31,880 nucleotides of DNA from Coemansia sp. RSA 922 (lineage: Eukaryota > Kickxellomycota > Kickxellomycetes > Kickxellales > Kickxellaceae), in contig JANBQS010000133.1 in assembly GCA_027577415.1 (NCBI GenBank), positions 1 through 31,880 of the forward strand. The letters run 5' to 3'. Position numbers and translations under genes: made by a program. The notes beneath the pieces are model-generated. The model was given only the letters and a program-made list of their open reading frames with translations, did not search any database and was not told where the DNA came from. Below, piece after piece: positions 7,525-16,867 of the stretch (its first letter is position 1; every line of letters begins with the position of its first letter).

Positions 7525-9009
7525 ATGAGCGATTTGTTTGGGTCTGACCTAAGCGATGTTGAGAGCCAAGGTTCTCGGCTATCGTCGCCGCGCGGCTCTC
7601 CCCGGAGGCGCTCTCGCAGCAGGGATTCGGCGACTCCTGAACCAAAGAAGAGCCGATATGATAGCGATAGTGACGAAGGCAACGCACCCGTGAGACCAGA
7701 CATAGAGCCAGCAAACGGCGACGCGCTCGACGATCTCTTCGGGAGCGATGATGACGCTGAGATGCGTGGTAGCGATAATGAGTCTGCACGGAGTGCTGAC
7801 AGGATGTTGAGCGACGACGAGACGCCCGAGGGTCTTAGCAAAGTCAATGTGCGCGTAATGAGCGCGAGAGTGCCATTGTTTCCTGTACCGCGCTCAGACA
7901 AGGACGCGTTTATCCTGACACGCATGCCTAATATTCTGCAGCTAGACCCAACTCCGTTCTCGGCAGAGTCGTACGAAGACCTCATCAAAAAGGAGCATGA
8001 GGTAGCCGCAAAGCATAGCGTCAAAGAGGCTGTGACACCTGAGCTAGCGTCGGCTGTAGAGGGCATCATTGGCAATACGATTCGGTGGAGGCGCACTGCT
8101 GGTGCCGACGGGAAGATGAGGCGCGAGAGCAACGCGCGTCTGGTGCGGTGGTCCGATGGCTCTACGTCAATTGTTATCGGCGGACAAGCGCCAGAGGCCT
8201 ATAGTGTTACATCTGAGCCGCTGGACGACTCGGCCAAGACGAAGCAACACCACTACGCAGCAGTGCTCTATCAGAACGAGCTTCTGATGCAGAGCCACGC
8301 GCGGCTGACTGAGCAGTGGCTGCTCCGGCCTACGAAGCAGTCGGCGCAATCGCGTGCGGCGGTGTCGCTCTTGCTCGGTCGCGTCAGGGGCGAGTCAGCG
8401 CTTGGAGCTGGCCATACAGCCCGTGCAGCGGCTGCAAAGACCTCGCGTACGCGCTTTGAGGTGGACGACGAGAACCCAGAGCTCATTCGCAAGCGCGCCG
8501 TAGAGGAAGACGAGCGGCGAGAGAAGCAGCGCAAAAAGGAGGAGCGCTTGCGTGAACGCTTGGAAGCGAAGGGGCTCCAATCCGACCGCCGCAACACTGG
8601 GTATAACAGCTCCACATACGTCGGTGGTGACTATTCGGAAGAAGAGAACGAGTACGGCTACGACTCAGAGAGCAATGTGAAGGCTGGAGGCGCTGGCGCT
8701 GGTTACGGTGCACAGCGGTCTGTCAAGCGCGATTTGCCTCAGCCAAACCGTCGTCCACGCAATATCTATGCGGATGAAGAACTTGAGGACTTTATCGACG
8801 ACGATGAGCCAGAGGTTGGTCCACGCGACGAGTTTGACGACGAGGAAGAAGAGGAGCAGGCTGCCCAGCGGCTTAAGAGCTCCAAGCGCACGGAGTACAT
8901 GGACGATGACGATGAGAGTGATGGCGGCCGCGACAGCAGGCGTGCGCGCAATACCAAGCCTCGTCGCTTGATGGTCAGCGATGACGAAGACGACGACATC
9001 GATATCTAG
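7525..9009 (+). CDS. LEO1: LEO1, RNA polymerase II-associated Paf1 complex subunit
   Basis: 494 residues, intronless. Leo1 is a nuclear component of the Paf1 complex, which couples elongating RNA polymerase II to histone modification. Residues 1 to about 104 are acidic and Ser/Arg-rich, opening MSDLFGSDLSD and repeating DDLFGSDDD. The Leo1 core (about 105-290) shows VNVRVMSARVPLFPVP, ILTRMPNILQLDP, NTIRWRR, NARLVRWSDGSTSIVIG and LYQNELLMQSHARL. A Lys/Arg/Glu-rich helix (ERREKQRKKEERLRERLEAKG) and a highly acidic C-terminus with SDDEDDD follow, as in family members. Confidence 0.95.
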   Translation: MSDLFGSDLSDVESQGSRLSSPRGSPRRRSRSRDSATPEPKKSRYDSDSDEGNAPVRPDIEPANGDALDDLFGSDDDAEMRGSDNESARSADRMLSDDETPEGLSKVNVRVMSARVPLFPVPRSDKDAFILTRMPNILQLDPTPFSAESYEDLIKKEHEVAAKHSVKEAVTPELASAVEGIIGNTIRWRRTAGADGKMRRESNARLVRWSDGSTSIVIGGQAPEAYSVTSEPLDDSAKTKQHHYAAVLYQNELLMQSHARLTEQWLLRPTKQSAQSRAAVSLLLGRVRGESALGAGHTARAAAAKTSRTRFEVDDENPELIRKRAVEEDERREKQRKKEERLRERLEAKGLQSDRRNTGYNSSTYVGGDYSEEENEYGYDSESNVKAGGAGAGYGAQRSVKRDLPQPNRRPRNIYADEELEDFIDDDEPEVGPRDEFDDEEEEEQAAQRLKSSKRTEYMDDDDESDGGRDSRRARNTKPRRLMVSDDEDDDIDI

Positions 9010-9150
9010 AATACAACCCGCAATATGTGTGAGCCGATCACGATCCACCAAGCAACTCGCTCTCTATCGGCTCGGCTCGTCAGATCCACCGAACCGCAAA
9101 TTTTTCTGGCCAGGGGCTCTTAGAGCTTGGAGTGATGGCTTGTGGACTGA

Positions 9151-9160
9151 GCGGTATAAA
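9151..9160 (+). promoter_or_regulatory. TATA-like element of the RACK1 homologue
   Basis: GTATAAATTT lies about 100 bases before the RACK1 start codon. It is followed by a CT-rich stretch around 9190-9215, the usual place for transcription start in highly expressed ribosomal-type fungal genes. The call rests on position and sequence only. Confidence 0.4.
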
Positions 9161-9257
9161 TTTCAGATAGCGGACGGGCTGAGGCACCAGTGGCTCTTCC
9201 TCTCCACATTATCCTCGTATTTTTCAACTTTTTGAAATTTCGCTTAAAAGAGAAACC

Positions 9258-10590
9258 ATGTCTGCCAACCTCGTTCTCCGTGGTACCCTTGTCGGTATGT
9301 ATCTAGATCTTACGACGAACACACTAGTATGCGCTGTTGGAATCAACCGATTCTGAGATTCAGATTCAGATCCAGTAATTGGCATTTAGGACCACGTTTT
9401 TTTTTCGCGACCTTTTACTGATCACCTCGCTTCTATATTCTCATTGTTCTAGGTCACGCCGGTGCCATCACCGCCCTCGCCACCTCGGCCGAGAACCCCG
9501 ACATCCTTGTCTCTGCCTCTCGCGACAAGACCCTGTTCGTCTGGGAGCTGACCCGCGACGATGTCAACTACGGTGTCGCCAAGCGCTCTCTGCACGGCCA
9601 CAACCACTTTGTCCAGGACGTCGCCATCTCCTCGGACGGCCAGTACGCTCTGTCTGCCTCGTGGGACAAGACCCTGCGCCTGTGGGACCTGAACACTGGT
9701 CTGACCACCCGCCGCTTTGTTGGCCACACCAAGGACGTCATGTCGGTGTCGTTCTCGCCTGACAACCGTCAGATCATCTCGTCGTCCCGCGACAAGACCA
9801 TCAAGATCTGGAACACCCTCGGAGAGTGCAAGTACAACATCACTGAGGACAGCCACAACGGATGGATCTCGTGCGTGCGTTTCTCGCCCAACCCCAACAA
9901 CCCCCTCATCGTTACCGGTGGCTGGGACAAGGTTGTCAAGGTATGTATTGAGCTGATGCTTGTTGCTGTGTGCTGCAATGGCGATATGTCCATGATGTCA
10001 AACATATATTTGCTACTTCAGAGGCCAAGTGGGCCTATGAGACATACTTTACCAATCGTATTACTGAGACCGTCACATTGCCACCGCTTAAAAATTGTTG
10101 ACTTGGTTATGCCATTTGACTTTGCCTGACTACTAACACATCTGCTTTGTTTTGTAATTGCTAGGTCTGGGACATCACCAAGTTCAAGCTGCGCACCAAC
10201 CACTTTGGCCACCAGGGCTACGTGAACACCGTCACCATCTCTCCTGATGGTTCGCTCTGCGCTTCGGGCGGCAAGGACGGCGTCACCATGCTGTGGGACC
10301 TCAACGATGGCAAGCACCTGTACTCGCTGGAGGCTAACGACATCATCAACGCCCTCGTGTTCTCGCCCAACCGCTACTGGCTGTGCGCTGCCACCGCCTC
10401 GTGCATCAAGGTCTGGGACCTCGAGTCCAAGTCCGCCGTGTGCGAGCTCCGCCCCGACTTTGTTGGCCTCAGCAAGGACGCCCGCGAGCCCGAGTGCACC
10501 TCGCTCGCCTGGTCCGCCGATGGTAACGTCCTGTTCGCCGGCTACACCGACAACGTCATCCGTGTCTGGCAGGTCACCAGCGGCCTATAA
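9258..10590 (+). CDS. RACK1/ASC1 homologue, 40S ribosome-associated WD40 protein (three exons)
   Basis: Exons are 9258-9294, 9453-9940 and 10165-10590, encoding 316 residues. Both donors are GTATGT, the acceptors are TAG, and intron 2 has a perfect TACTAAC branch site at 10131-10137. The product opens [23 protein letters not shown] and folds as seven WD40 blades; visible blade ends are LFVWEL, LRLWDL, IKIWNT, VKVWDI, TMLWDL, IKVWDL and IRVWQV. RACK1 binds the head of the 40S subunit and scaffolds signalling and ribosome-quality-control factors. The strongly C-ending codon choice in this gene, more marked than in its neighbours, fits high expression. Intron 2 hosts a C/D snoRNA. Confidence 0.97.
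9988..10072 (+). ncRNA. Box C/D snoRNA of the U24 (snR24) type, inside RACK1 intron 2
   Basis: The intron contains a C box ATGATGT at 9993-9999 and a D box CTGA at 10065-10068. Between them are two stretches that I recognise from yeast snR24: TTTGCTACTTCAGA (10010-10023) and ATGAGACATAC (10038-10048). In yeast, snR24 lies in the ASC1 intron and guides 2'-O-methylation of large-subunit rRNA; the host gene here is the ASC1 homologue. Ends are approximate: they were set a few bases outside the boxes, and the terminal stem is short. Known from the family: the guide region pairs with 25S rRNA. Inferred: release by debranching of the spliced intron. Confidence 0.85.
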
Positions 10591-11249
10591 AATGTCTGCT
10601 GGACCTTACCCCAAGTTTGCAAGTGGAATATCGTCCTACTTGCCATTGATTTGTAAACGTCTTTTCATTCGATTTTAATGAAATTAGGTGTTACATAATA
10701 GCAATTTTTTTATTTGCTGACGGGCGGGTACACCTTCTATTCTTGGCTAAAAATGTGGAGTTTATGTATGGCATGCGTGGGCTGTGGTCCAACTGAGACA
10801 CTTTGGGCGTGGCCTTGGATGCCCTGATGACTTTTGACGCGCTGTCCCCGCTAATGACAAGCGCGGGGGGTAAGAGGCAATATCTAAGGGTGCGCATGTC
10901 CTACATGTGGCAGTCTTCGTGACATTGCGGAGGCGAGGTAGTGTAAATGACAGACAAGCGCCATGCTGGGCGAGTAACATTGGGACGCAGAATAACTCAT
11001 TTCATTTGGAAACATGCCAAACACGCGTACTTCTTGCTACTCGCAATATGGCCTAACTAGCAATCATTTTCACACTCTTGTATACATTGCTAGGATAGCT
11101 ATTGCCTTAGCTTGTCAATTTCGAGCACTTCTTTTTATTTTCTATTTCTTTTTGTTCCTCAACATTTATATTTCATATACGCATATAGGAGATTCGGGGG
11201 CTCTGCAGTTGATTGATTTCATATTTGTAGCTCGAGTTTAATATCAAAG
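10591..11249. other. Intergenic region between the RACK1 homologue and a secreted-protein gene
   Basis: The RACK1 3' UTR would occupy the first part. A GC-richer middle (about 10740-10980) has short minus-strand ORFs (10691-10897, 10762-10980) that overlap one another, are rich in basic residues and show no domain. A GC hairpin-like stretch lies around 10835-10866 (GACGCGCTGTCCCCGC ... GCGCGGGG). I could not assign it to a known RNA. The end is AT-rich promoter sequence. Confidence 0.5.
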
Positions 11250-12230
11250 ATGTGGCGGCAGGTTGTCTTTTGTATAGCTGCTGCATGTCTGGCCGTTTCT
11301 GTGGTACGTGCGCAGGAGTATATCCGTGGATTCAACTTGGCTGTTGCCGCCGCTCCCGGCGCAAACCCGGGTCACGGCGGCGATAATCGGCCGCAACAGC
11401 AACAGCAACCACAACAACGCGGCAGCGACAGCAAAGAGGTACATGCCGAAAAGCCCAAGGAAGCGCCCAAAGTCGCCAAACCGCAAGAACAGCACGAAGC
11501 CAACAAGGGCGGGCCCAAGATCATACACGCACCCGCTCCTGTACCTGCTAACAAGGGCAAGAAAGATGACGATGACGAGCAGCAGCATAAAAAGCCGACC
11601 AAAACTCGCAAGCACCCTGATGAAGACGAATCAGATGAGGTGGACGAGGACGTCGAAAAGGAGTACTTGAAGCGAGTCAAGGCCGACAAGGACGCGGGCA
11701 AGATGCCCGGCCGCATGAAGATGATCGTACCACCGCGGACCGTGCACACGCCGCTGTTTGAACTGGACTCTGTGATTGAACTGCGCTGGGACTACGACAA
11801 CAACGTGATCGAAGTGCCCGAAAAACTGATGATCAGCGTACAATTGCCCAAGGATCCGCACGGTGAACCGGGCGTTAAGCCTGTTTTATACGATATTGCT
11901 GTTAATGTCACGGGCGAGAAGAAGAAATTCTATTGGGATACTAAGAACGATGTGCCAGAGGGCGTTGGTATGCGTGAGGGCAATGGGTATATTATGTACT
12001 TTTATGACGGCGACATTGGATTTAGGATGAGCGATGTCGTTCCTGCTGGGTACTTGATCAAGTATGCTATGCCGTTTGCTTTCTATATCTCGCGGTACGA
12101 AAGGACTAACGACGGTGTCCCTAGGAATTATAATCCTAATGGCGCGGGGCGACTAGCGCCACCAGCCACGGGCCGTCTGTTGGCATTGCTGCTGATTGTG
12201 TCAGTAGTGGCACTCCAGCGACGCCATTGA
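11250..12230 (+). CDS. Secreted, probably GPI-anchored protein with DUF7137-like domain
   Basis: 326 residues, intronless. A signal peptide (residues 1 to about 21, WRQVVFCIAAACLAVSVVRA, cleavage before QEY) is followed by a long Gln/Lys/Asp/Pro-rich low-complexity spacer (about 30-150) with a run of Gln and acidic tracts. A folded part (about 155-290) begins MKMIVPPRTVHTPLFELDSVIELRWDYDN and resembles the Ig-like DUF7137 domain of fungal wall or surface proteins (tentative). The C-terminus has a small-residue stretch (NPNGAG), then a hydrophobic tail (LLALLLIVSVVAL) ending QRRH, as expected for GPI attachment. One N-glycosylation motif (NVT) is in the folded part. Likely at the plasma membrane or cell wall. 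Confidence 0.75.
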   Translation: MWRQVVFCIAAACLAVSVVRAQEYIRGFNLAVAAAPGANPGHGGDNRPQQQQQPQQRGSDSKEVHAEKPKEAPKVAKPQEQHEANKGGPKIIHAPAPVPANKGKKDDDDEQQHKKPTKTRKHPDEDESDEVDEDVEKEYLKRVKADKDAGKMPGRMKMIVPPRTVHTPLFELDSVIELRWDYDNNVIEVPEKLMISVQLPKDPHGEPGVKPVLYDIAVNVTGEKKKFYWDTKNDVPEGVGMREGNGYIMYFYDGDIGFRMSDVVPAGYLIKYAMPFAFYISRYERTNDGVPRNYNPNGAGRLAPPATGRLLALLLIVSVVALQRRH

Positions 12231-12807
12231 GCCATTTGACATGTGCATTTTTTATACAGAGTATTGTTCTTTTTCTTTTATATACACTCGATGTTGTCCA
12301 GTTTTATTAATGATAGATGGTTGCTTTATTTTCGCTTTTGTACTAGGCAGATCTGAGCCGAAACGATGAGCATGTGTTGGCGTGCAGGACGCAAAAAAAA
12401 AAAAAAAGTCAGCCACATCCTTTTTGTGCCGAGGGGGCCAGCGAATGATATGAAGGCGAATGTCCTTTTGCGCTGGGATGAGAGCATATGACCTGGCGAC
12501 ATGCACATCGACCCCTGCCCACCTGTTTTCGAAAGGAGGGAAAGAACGCATCACCACCACACGCCATTCTCTGCTCTCCATCTCGCCCTCGATTTTTTTT
12601 ACTTCTCTGCCTTTTTTGGAATTCCTTTATTACTTTTTCGACCTGTCCAATGCAATTTGCTTGCTAAACGAACTAGCACGCGCAAGCTATTACAAACAAA
12701 CTCGCAGCTTGGAATATTTCTTGCCCTTTTTCTCTCTCGCCCCGTTTCTCGATACACGAACTGCTCAAAGGCACATACACCGGTTTACACACACTTTCTT
12801 GGCAACG
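12231..12807. other. Intergenic region: 3' UTR and promoter sequence
   Basis: Contains a 15-base A run near 12393 and CT-rich stretches before the next start codon (about 12560-12760), typical of fungal promoters. Short ORFs on both strands across 12252-12581 and from 12460 have no recognisable features. Confidence 0.5.
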
Positions 12808-14351
12808 ATGGAGCCGCGCTCTGTGTGGCAGCGTCTATTCTGGATTCTGCTCTTAGTAGTGCCCATAGGGCTGTTGGTGCCAGGAAACGACAGCCCTGGC
12901 TTTGCCGCCGCATCGGTGGTCATTGTGGTATGTTCAGTCACACTGAATGATGTAGTGTCATCGCCCAACAAACAGCCAAGTTGATGTCTATGCCAGCACT
13001 TACTAACTATTGCTCTCTATCTGCCTTCTCTCACTTGTGTGCTGATACGCTCTGTTGCGACGTAAAAATCGAAACATATTACTCGCTTCTTACAAAACGC
13101 GGGATCTAGTCTACCAATGTCACTCTGGAGGTAAGTACATGCACGCATGCGTGCAATTCTGGATTACACATCCGCATCGACCCTGCGCCAAGAGCCCTGA
13201 GCATCCCCAACGCTTTCCATAGTCGTCGTTGCTCGTTCCATCTGCGCGAGTAACTTTGAAGCGTGTGAGAGAAGGGATCGTCACTGACCAGCTCGCATTT
13301 GGACGGAGTGATCTACATACCAGCGCCGGCATCCGGCTACAAGTGCCACTATTGACTTGCTTTCTAACACATGTACTGAATCTCTTCTTTCTACGAGCTA
13401 ATTGATAGGACCGATCGGCAATGTTTGGGTCGCATCTTGGCGACGATGGCCTGGTTGGTCGTCTACTGATAGTCGAGAACATCGAGCCAAGCAATCTCGA
13501 TGGATGTCGCCCGCTATCTGCGCCTGTAGACTCGTCAGAGAGCTGGATTTTACTGGTTGAGCGAGGAAGCTGTGGGTTCGCCGAAAAGGTTCGCAACATG
13601 CAGGCATCTGGCGCTGCCGCTGTAATTGTTGGTGACCCGTGGTATGATTTGCCCATCACCATGTACGCCTCTGGTAAGTTGAAGCGAAAGCTAGTTCGCA
13701 CGTATTGTGTGCATCATTGTCATTAATATTGGCCATGTGACAAATTATCTTTATTGCCACTAATGCATCTGCTGCGTGTGCTGAGCAAACTCTCACGCCT
13801 CGATCATAATTTCTTCTTGCTTCTGGAATGTAGGAGACACGTCTGATGTGCGCATACCGTCCTCGTTTATTGCTCGTACCGAGTACAATGGCTTGCGCGA
13901 CGCTGCTCTGGACACACCCGATGGCCGCCCGCTCAAGATCAAACTTGTGCGCAACGAGTACTATGAGCTGCCCTTCCTGGACGTATTGTTTATCACCATT
14001 CTGTCGCCGATGCTGATGATGGGCTTTATCTACGTCTTGTACCGCTTGCGCTTGCGCCAGCACCGCCTGCGGGACTTGGCACCCACTGACTTGGTGAACA
14101 GCCTTCCAGTCAAGATATTTTACCACTCAAAGTACCGCGAGGGCGAGCCGGCCGAATGCGCCATATGCCTGGATGATTTTGATGACGAGGATGAACTGCG
14201 AATCCTACCTTGCAAGCACCAATACCATGTCAAGTGTATCGACCGCTGGCTAACTACGCGCAAGAAGTTCTGCCCGATATGCAAGAAAAACGTGTGTCCC
14301 TCGTCAGAGTCCTCCCCACTGCTCTCGCCGCGTCTAAGAGCGCTTGTGTAA
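12808..14351 (+). CDS. PA-TM-RING type E3 ubiquitin ligase (four exons)
   Basis: Exons are 12808-12927, 13110-13130, 13409-13673 and 13834-14351, giving 307 residues with consistent phases and GTATGT/GTAAGT donors. The order is: signal peptide (residues 1-35), a lumenal protease-associated-like domain (about 41-165, with GRLLIVENIEPSNLDGCRPL, WILLVERGSCGFAEKVRNMQASGAAAVIV), a transmembrane helix (about 181-205), and a cytosolic RING-H2. The RING ligands are C244, C247, C262, H264, H267, C270, C282 and C285, all present. Family members act in endosomes or vacuoles to ubiquitinate membrane cargo. Exon 2 is only 21 bases (STNVTLE) and is required because the preceding codon in that frame is a stop. 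Confidence 0.88.
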
Positions 14352-14519
14352 GAGCCCGAATATCGTCTGCTGTCGCCACCGAGCGCTTGGCGTTTATGAG
14401 CAAAATTATTGCAGTCCATGACAGCAAAAGACAAATGCTTCTTCTTTCATATTTTTTTTGTACTTGTGTGAATATTACTTTTTAGCCCAGCGAAGCTCGC
14501 GACAACGTGTTGAGCTGAA

Positions 14520-15173
14520 TCAGGGATCTAGTCTAGGTAAAACGGGTATTAATGGATTGTTGTTGTGTGACAGCCGGCCGACATAGGTTCCTATTCCGCC
14601 CGACGGACTATCGGCGGCCTGTTGGAGTAGCTGCTGTACGCGCTGTTTCATAGCATACGCCTCGTTCTGTTTGCGCAGTACGTCTTGCGGTTTCCGTGGA
14701 CCTGCATTAGCTGCCTGCTCAGGTGTCATTGGGTTCAAAGGCGGACTGAATGGACCGGGGATCTTTTCGCCAGCCAGCCCTAGCTCTGACCGCGAGTTTG
14801 GCGGGACTACGTAGAGTACGCGCCAGGCTATGTTGGCCCAGGGTGTGGGACTTGAGGGTTTGACTGGTATTAGGTGCCCAGGCTTTGTGCTATGGTGGCT
14901 GTCGCTAGTACTGCGTCCAGGAGTCGGGCCGTGGCCGCCTCGATTAGTTGTGGCCTCTCGTCCGCCGCTGCTTGGCGCTGTGTTTGGACCTTCCCTGTGA
15001 TCTTTGTTGTCGAAGCGGTCACCAGATCCCCGGCCACGTCCGCGCCCGGATCCTCCTCCCATTCCTCGCCCACGACCTGGTCCTGATCCACCACTACCCC
15101 GATACCCTGGTTGACGTCCTCCTCGTCCTCCACCTCCTCCTCGCCCGCCCTGAGGTCCGCTAGCGTTGCTCAT
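14520..15173 (-). CDS. RGG/RG-rich low-complexity protein
   Basis: 217 residues, intronless. The N-terminal half (about 1-55) is almost only Gly and Arg with repeated RGG/RGRG motifs, typical of RNA-binding, arginine-methylated disordered regions. The second half is Pro/Ser-rich, then has a short conserved-looking segment PTPWANIAWRVLYVVPPNSRSELGLAGEKIPGPFSPPLNPMTPEQAANAG and a helix (DVLRKQNEAYAMKQRVQQLLQQAA). I do not recognise a named family; an RNA-associated role is inference from composition. Convergent with the RING ligase gene. Confidence 0.65.
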   Translation of the reverse strand: MSNASGPQGGRGGGGGRGGRQPGYRGSGGSGPGRGRGMGGGSGRGRGRGSGDRFDNKDHREGPNTAPSSGGREATTNRGGHGPTPGRSTSDSHHSTKPGHLIPVKPSSPTPWANIAWRVLYVVPPNSRSELGLAGEKIPGPFSPPLNPMTPEQAANAGPRKPQDVLRKQNEAYAMKQRVQQLLQQAADSPSGGIGTYVGRLSHNNNPLIPVLPRLDP

Positions 15174-15743
15174 CGACTCGTTTATGTTTTTGTTTTGTTT
15201 GAGATACTAGAGTATGTAGGTATATTACGCGTTGTCGTAGTTTGATATAAATGTATAAGCAGCGGCCATAACATCAGCTACACCTATTCGCTCAGCACAA
15301 GCTATTAAGAATATGGGCTCCCACCAAAAATTAAAAATAAAAAATATCGTGGCTAGGAATACCACAAAGCAGTTTCGCACTATGAGCGGGCCTGCTTAAA
15401 GATATTTTTTTGCTGGCGCCAAGGGCTGATGCGACAAACTATTGAGACAACAGGGATATTGCTCTTTAGCTTAGTCTTGGGTATATGCGCTTTGTATAGT
15501 GCTAAAGCTGAGTGCCAGGCAAAAATACTTGTCTCAAGTAGAGTTTCCTGCGTTACGATAAGTGCAACCCAGTAGCCTCTGCTAGCTAAAAGAAAATGTT
15601 TAATGACAATATGGATATTTGAGGATAAAAATATATTCTAGTTTAAAGCTATAACTGTGCCGTGGCTGGCAAATATATCAATATAATCCTTGTTATAATA
15701 AGGCACTAGGGGTTTTGGTGTGCCGCAACTAGCTTAATAAGCC

Positions 15744-16091
15744 TCATATAAAGAAGTGTGTGTGAACATCATCTCCATCTACAAAATCAAGCTTACTATT
15801 GTCTTCGATAGTTATTACTGAAATTAAACCCCATCGTCTCAAGCTCATTATATAGTCGCCTAGCCAGTTGACGTTATTACTCTCATCAAATCCGTCGTTC
15901 TTGGCCTCGTCCTTAAGAAACTTGACATGCTGGTTGTGAAGAAGGACCATTTTAAAATCGCCATTGACGGAAGTACTCTTTTCAGCCGTGGTCACGTTGT
16001 TTATAATAAATAACTTTTTCTTATGAACGTAATCTACTCCCATATGAGTAATGACACTGTCTACTGCATCATTCAGAGTGAGACCAGACAC
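15744..16091 (-). pseudogene. ORF fragment of unknown origin (no proper start)
   Basis: 115 codons are open, but the 5' end is GTG, not ATG. The first ATG in frame (in THMGVDYVHKKK) is 17 codons in. The translation (KKKLFIINNVTT, FKMVLLHNQHVKFLKDEAKNDG, NWLGDYIMSLRRWGLISVITIEDNSKLDFVDGDD) has a protein-like composition with an acidic C-terminus, yet no family is recognised. One of the two 19-base direct repeats overlaps its 5' end. It may be a fragment of a larger degraded gene or an unrelated chance ORF. Confidence 0.3.
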
Positions 16092-16252
16092 ATATAGGAC
16101 TCCTACAAAGCATGTGGTTGTGGCTGTAGGTAGTAATTTTTATTATTTTCTATGGTTAAGGCATTGGGTAGGTCTCAGTGCCAGTGACCTCAGTTTGTGC
16201 CCATACAGGGCTCCAATACAACGACTCAATCACGACACATATAGGACTCCTA
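16087..16252. repeat. 19-base direct repeats 128 bases apart
   Basis: GACACATATAGGACTCCTA occurs exactly at 16087-16105 and 16234-16252. The segment between has no coding potential. Such a pair could be left by replication slippage or by insertion of a small element. Confidence 0.8.
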
Positions 16253-16310
16253 AGGTTTGTAAGTACTTGGATCCATAGTTAATGTCTTTACTATAACCAT
16301 AGAAAAATAA
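16143..16310. repeat. Imperfect inverted repeat
   Basis: TTATTTTCTATGGTTA at 16143-16158 is matched in reverse complement by TAACCATAGAAAAATAA at 16294-16310, with weaker similarity continuing on both sides of the arms. The loop is about 135 bases. The inverted repeat overlaps the direct-repeat pair at 16087 and 16234. Confidence 0.6.
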
Positions 16311-16466
16311 TTCCATTTGATGTTTAGGCGGCATTGTTAATACGTACTGCAATTGAGGTCAATAGAAAGCCGATAGAAGAATAATGTAGAGTTGTTGGGA
16401 AAGAGGAAAAAGAAAAAGGGGGTGGGCGAGACACAGCTGCTTAAGTAGGTCTGCCAATAGGTATTG

Positions 16467-16496
16467 GGAGGAGGAGGAGGAGGAGGAGGAGGAGGA
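16467..16496. repeat. AGG trinucleotide microsatellite
   Basis: About ten GGA/AGG units in a row, preceded by a G/A-rich stretch (about 16395-16430). It lies in non-coding sequence. On the minus strand it would read as a proline run in a 67-codon ORF that has no other support. Confidence 0.9.
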
Positions 16497-16867
16497 AATA
16501 GGAAATACTCTACCTCTTCTTGCTTATTCCTCACATCCATGCAAATGGAGACTTTGTTCCTTTGAAAAACAAGCTGTTTCCAAATCGTTTTGCTTGAAGA
16601 CCTGCCTTGTCAGTCACAAATGCAGGTTTCTGCTTCTGAGTATTTTGTGGATAATTAATCAAGACAAATTAATAATGAACTTGTTGCTCCCAGATGTAAT
16701 TTAGAGAAGAAAGTAGCAATGTTAACGTTTGACTTGTATGTGACATGGTATTTAACGGCTAAGTGATTAACGATACAGTTTGACTTTTAGATCTACATCA
16801 TTGAATACAACTGCAAATGTTGAATTGGATTGTTGCTAGCATGTTATAATTTGTATGAATTTTGAAT

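Larger units (their letters stand above)
15174..16867. other. AT-rich gene-poor region with repeats and ORF debris
   Basis: About 1.7 kb of sequence clearly richer in A+T than the flanking genes. It contains an ORF fragment on the minus strand (15744-16091), a pair of 19-base direct repeats, an imperfect inverted repeat, an AGG microsatellite and stop codons in all plus frames ahead of the NTPase-nuclease gene. No Walker A motif that could complete that gene was found on the plus strand. The region could be the remains of a mobile element or an eroded gene. Confidence 0.6.

Noticed and set aside
7440..8132. 230-codon minus-strand ORF inside LEO1
   Set aside because: Mirror of the Ser/Asp-rich LEO1 coding sequence; Leo1 motifs on the plus strand are unambiguous.
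10691..10980. Overlapping minus-strand ORFs downstream of the RACK1 homologue
   Set aside because: Short, basic, mutually overlapping and without splice signals or a domain; likely chance.
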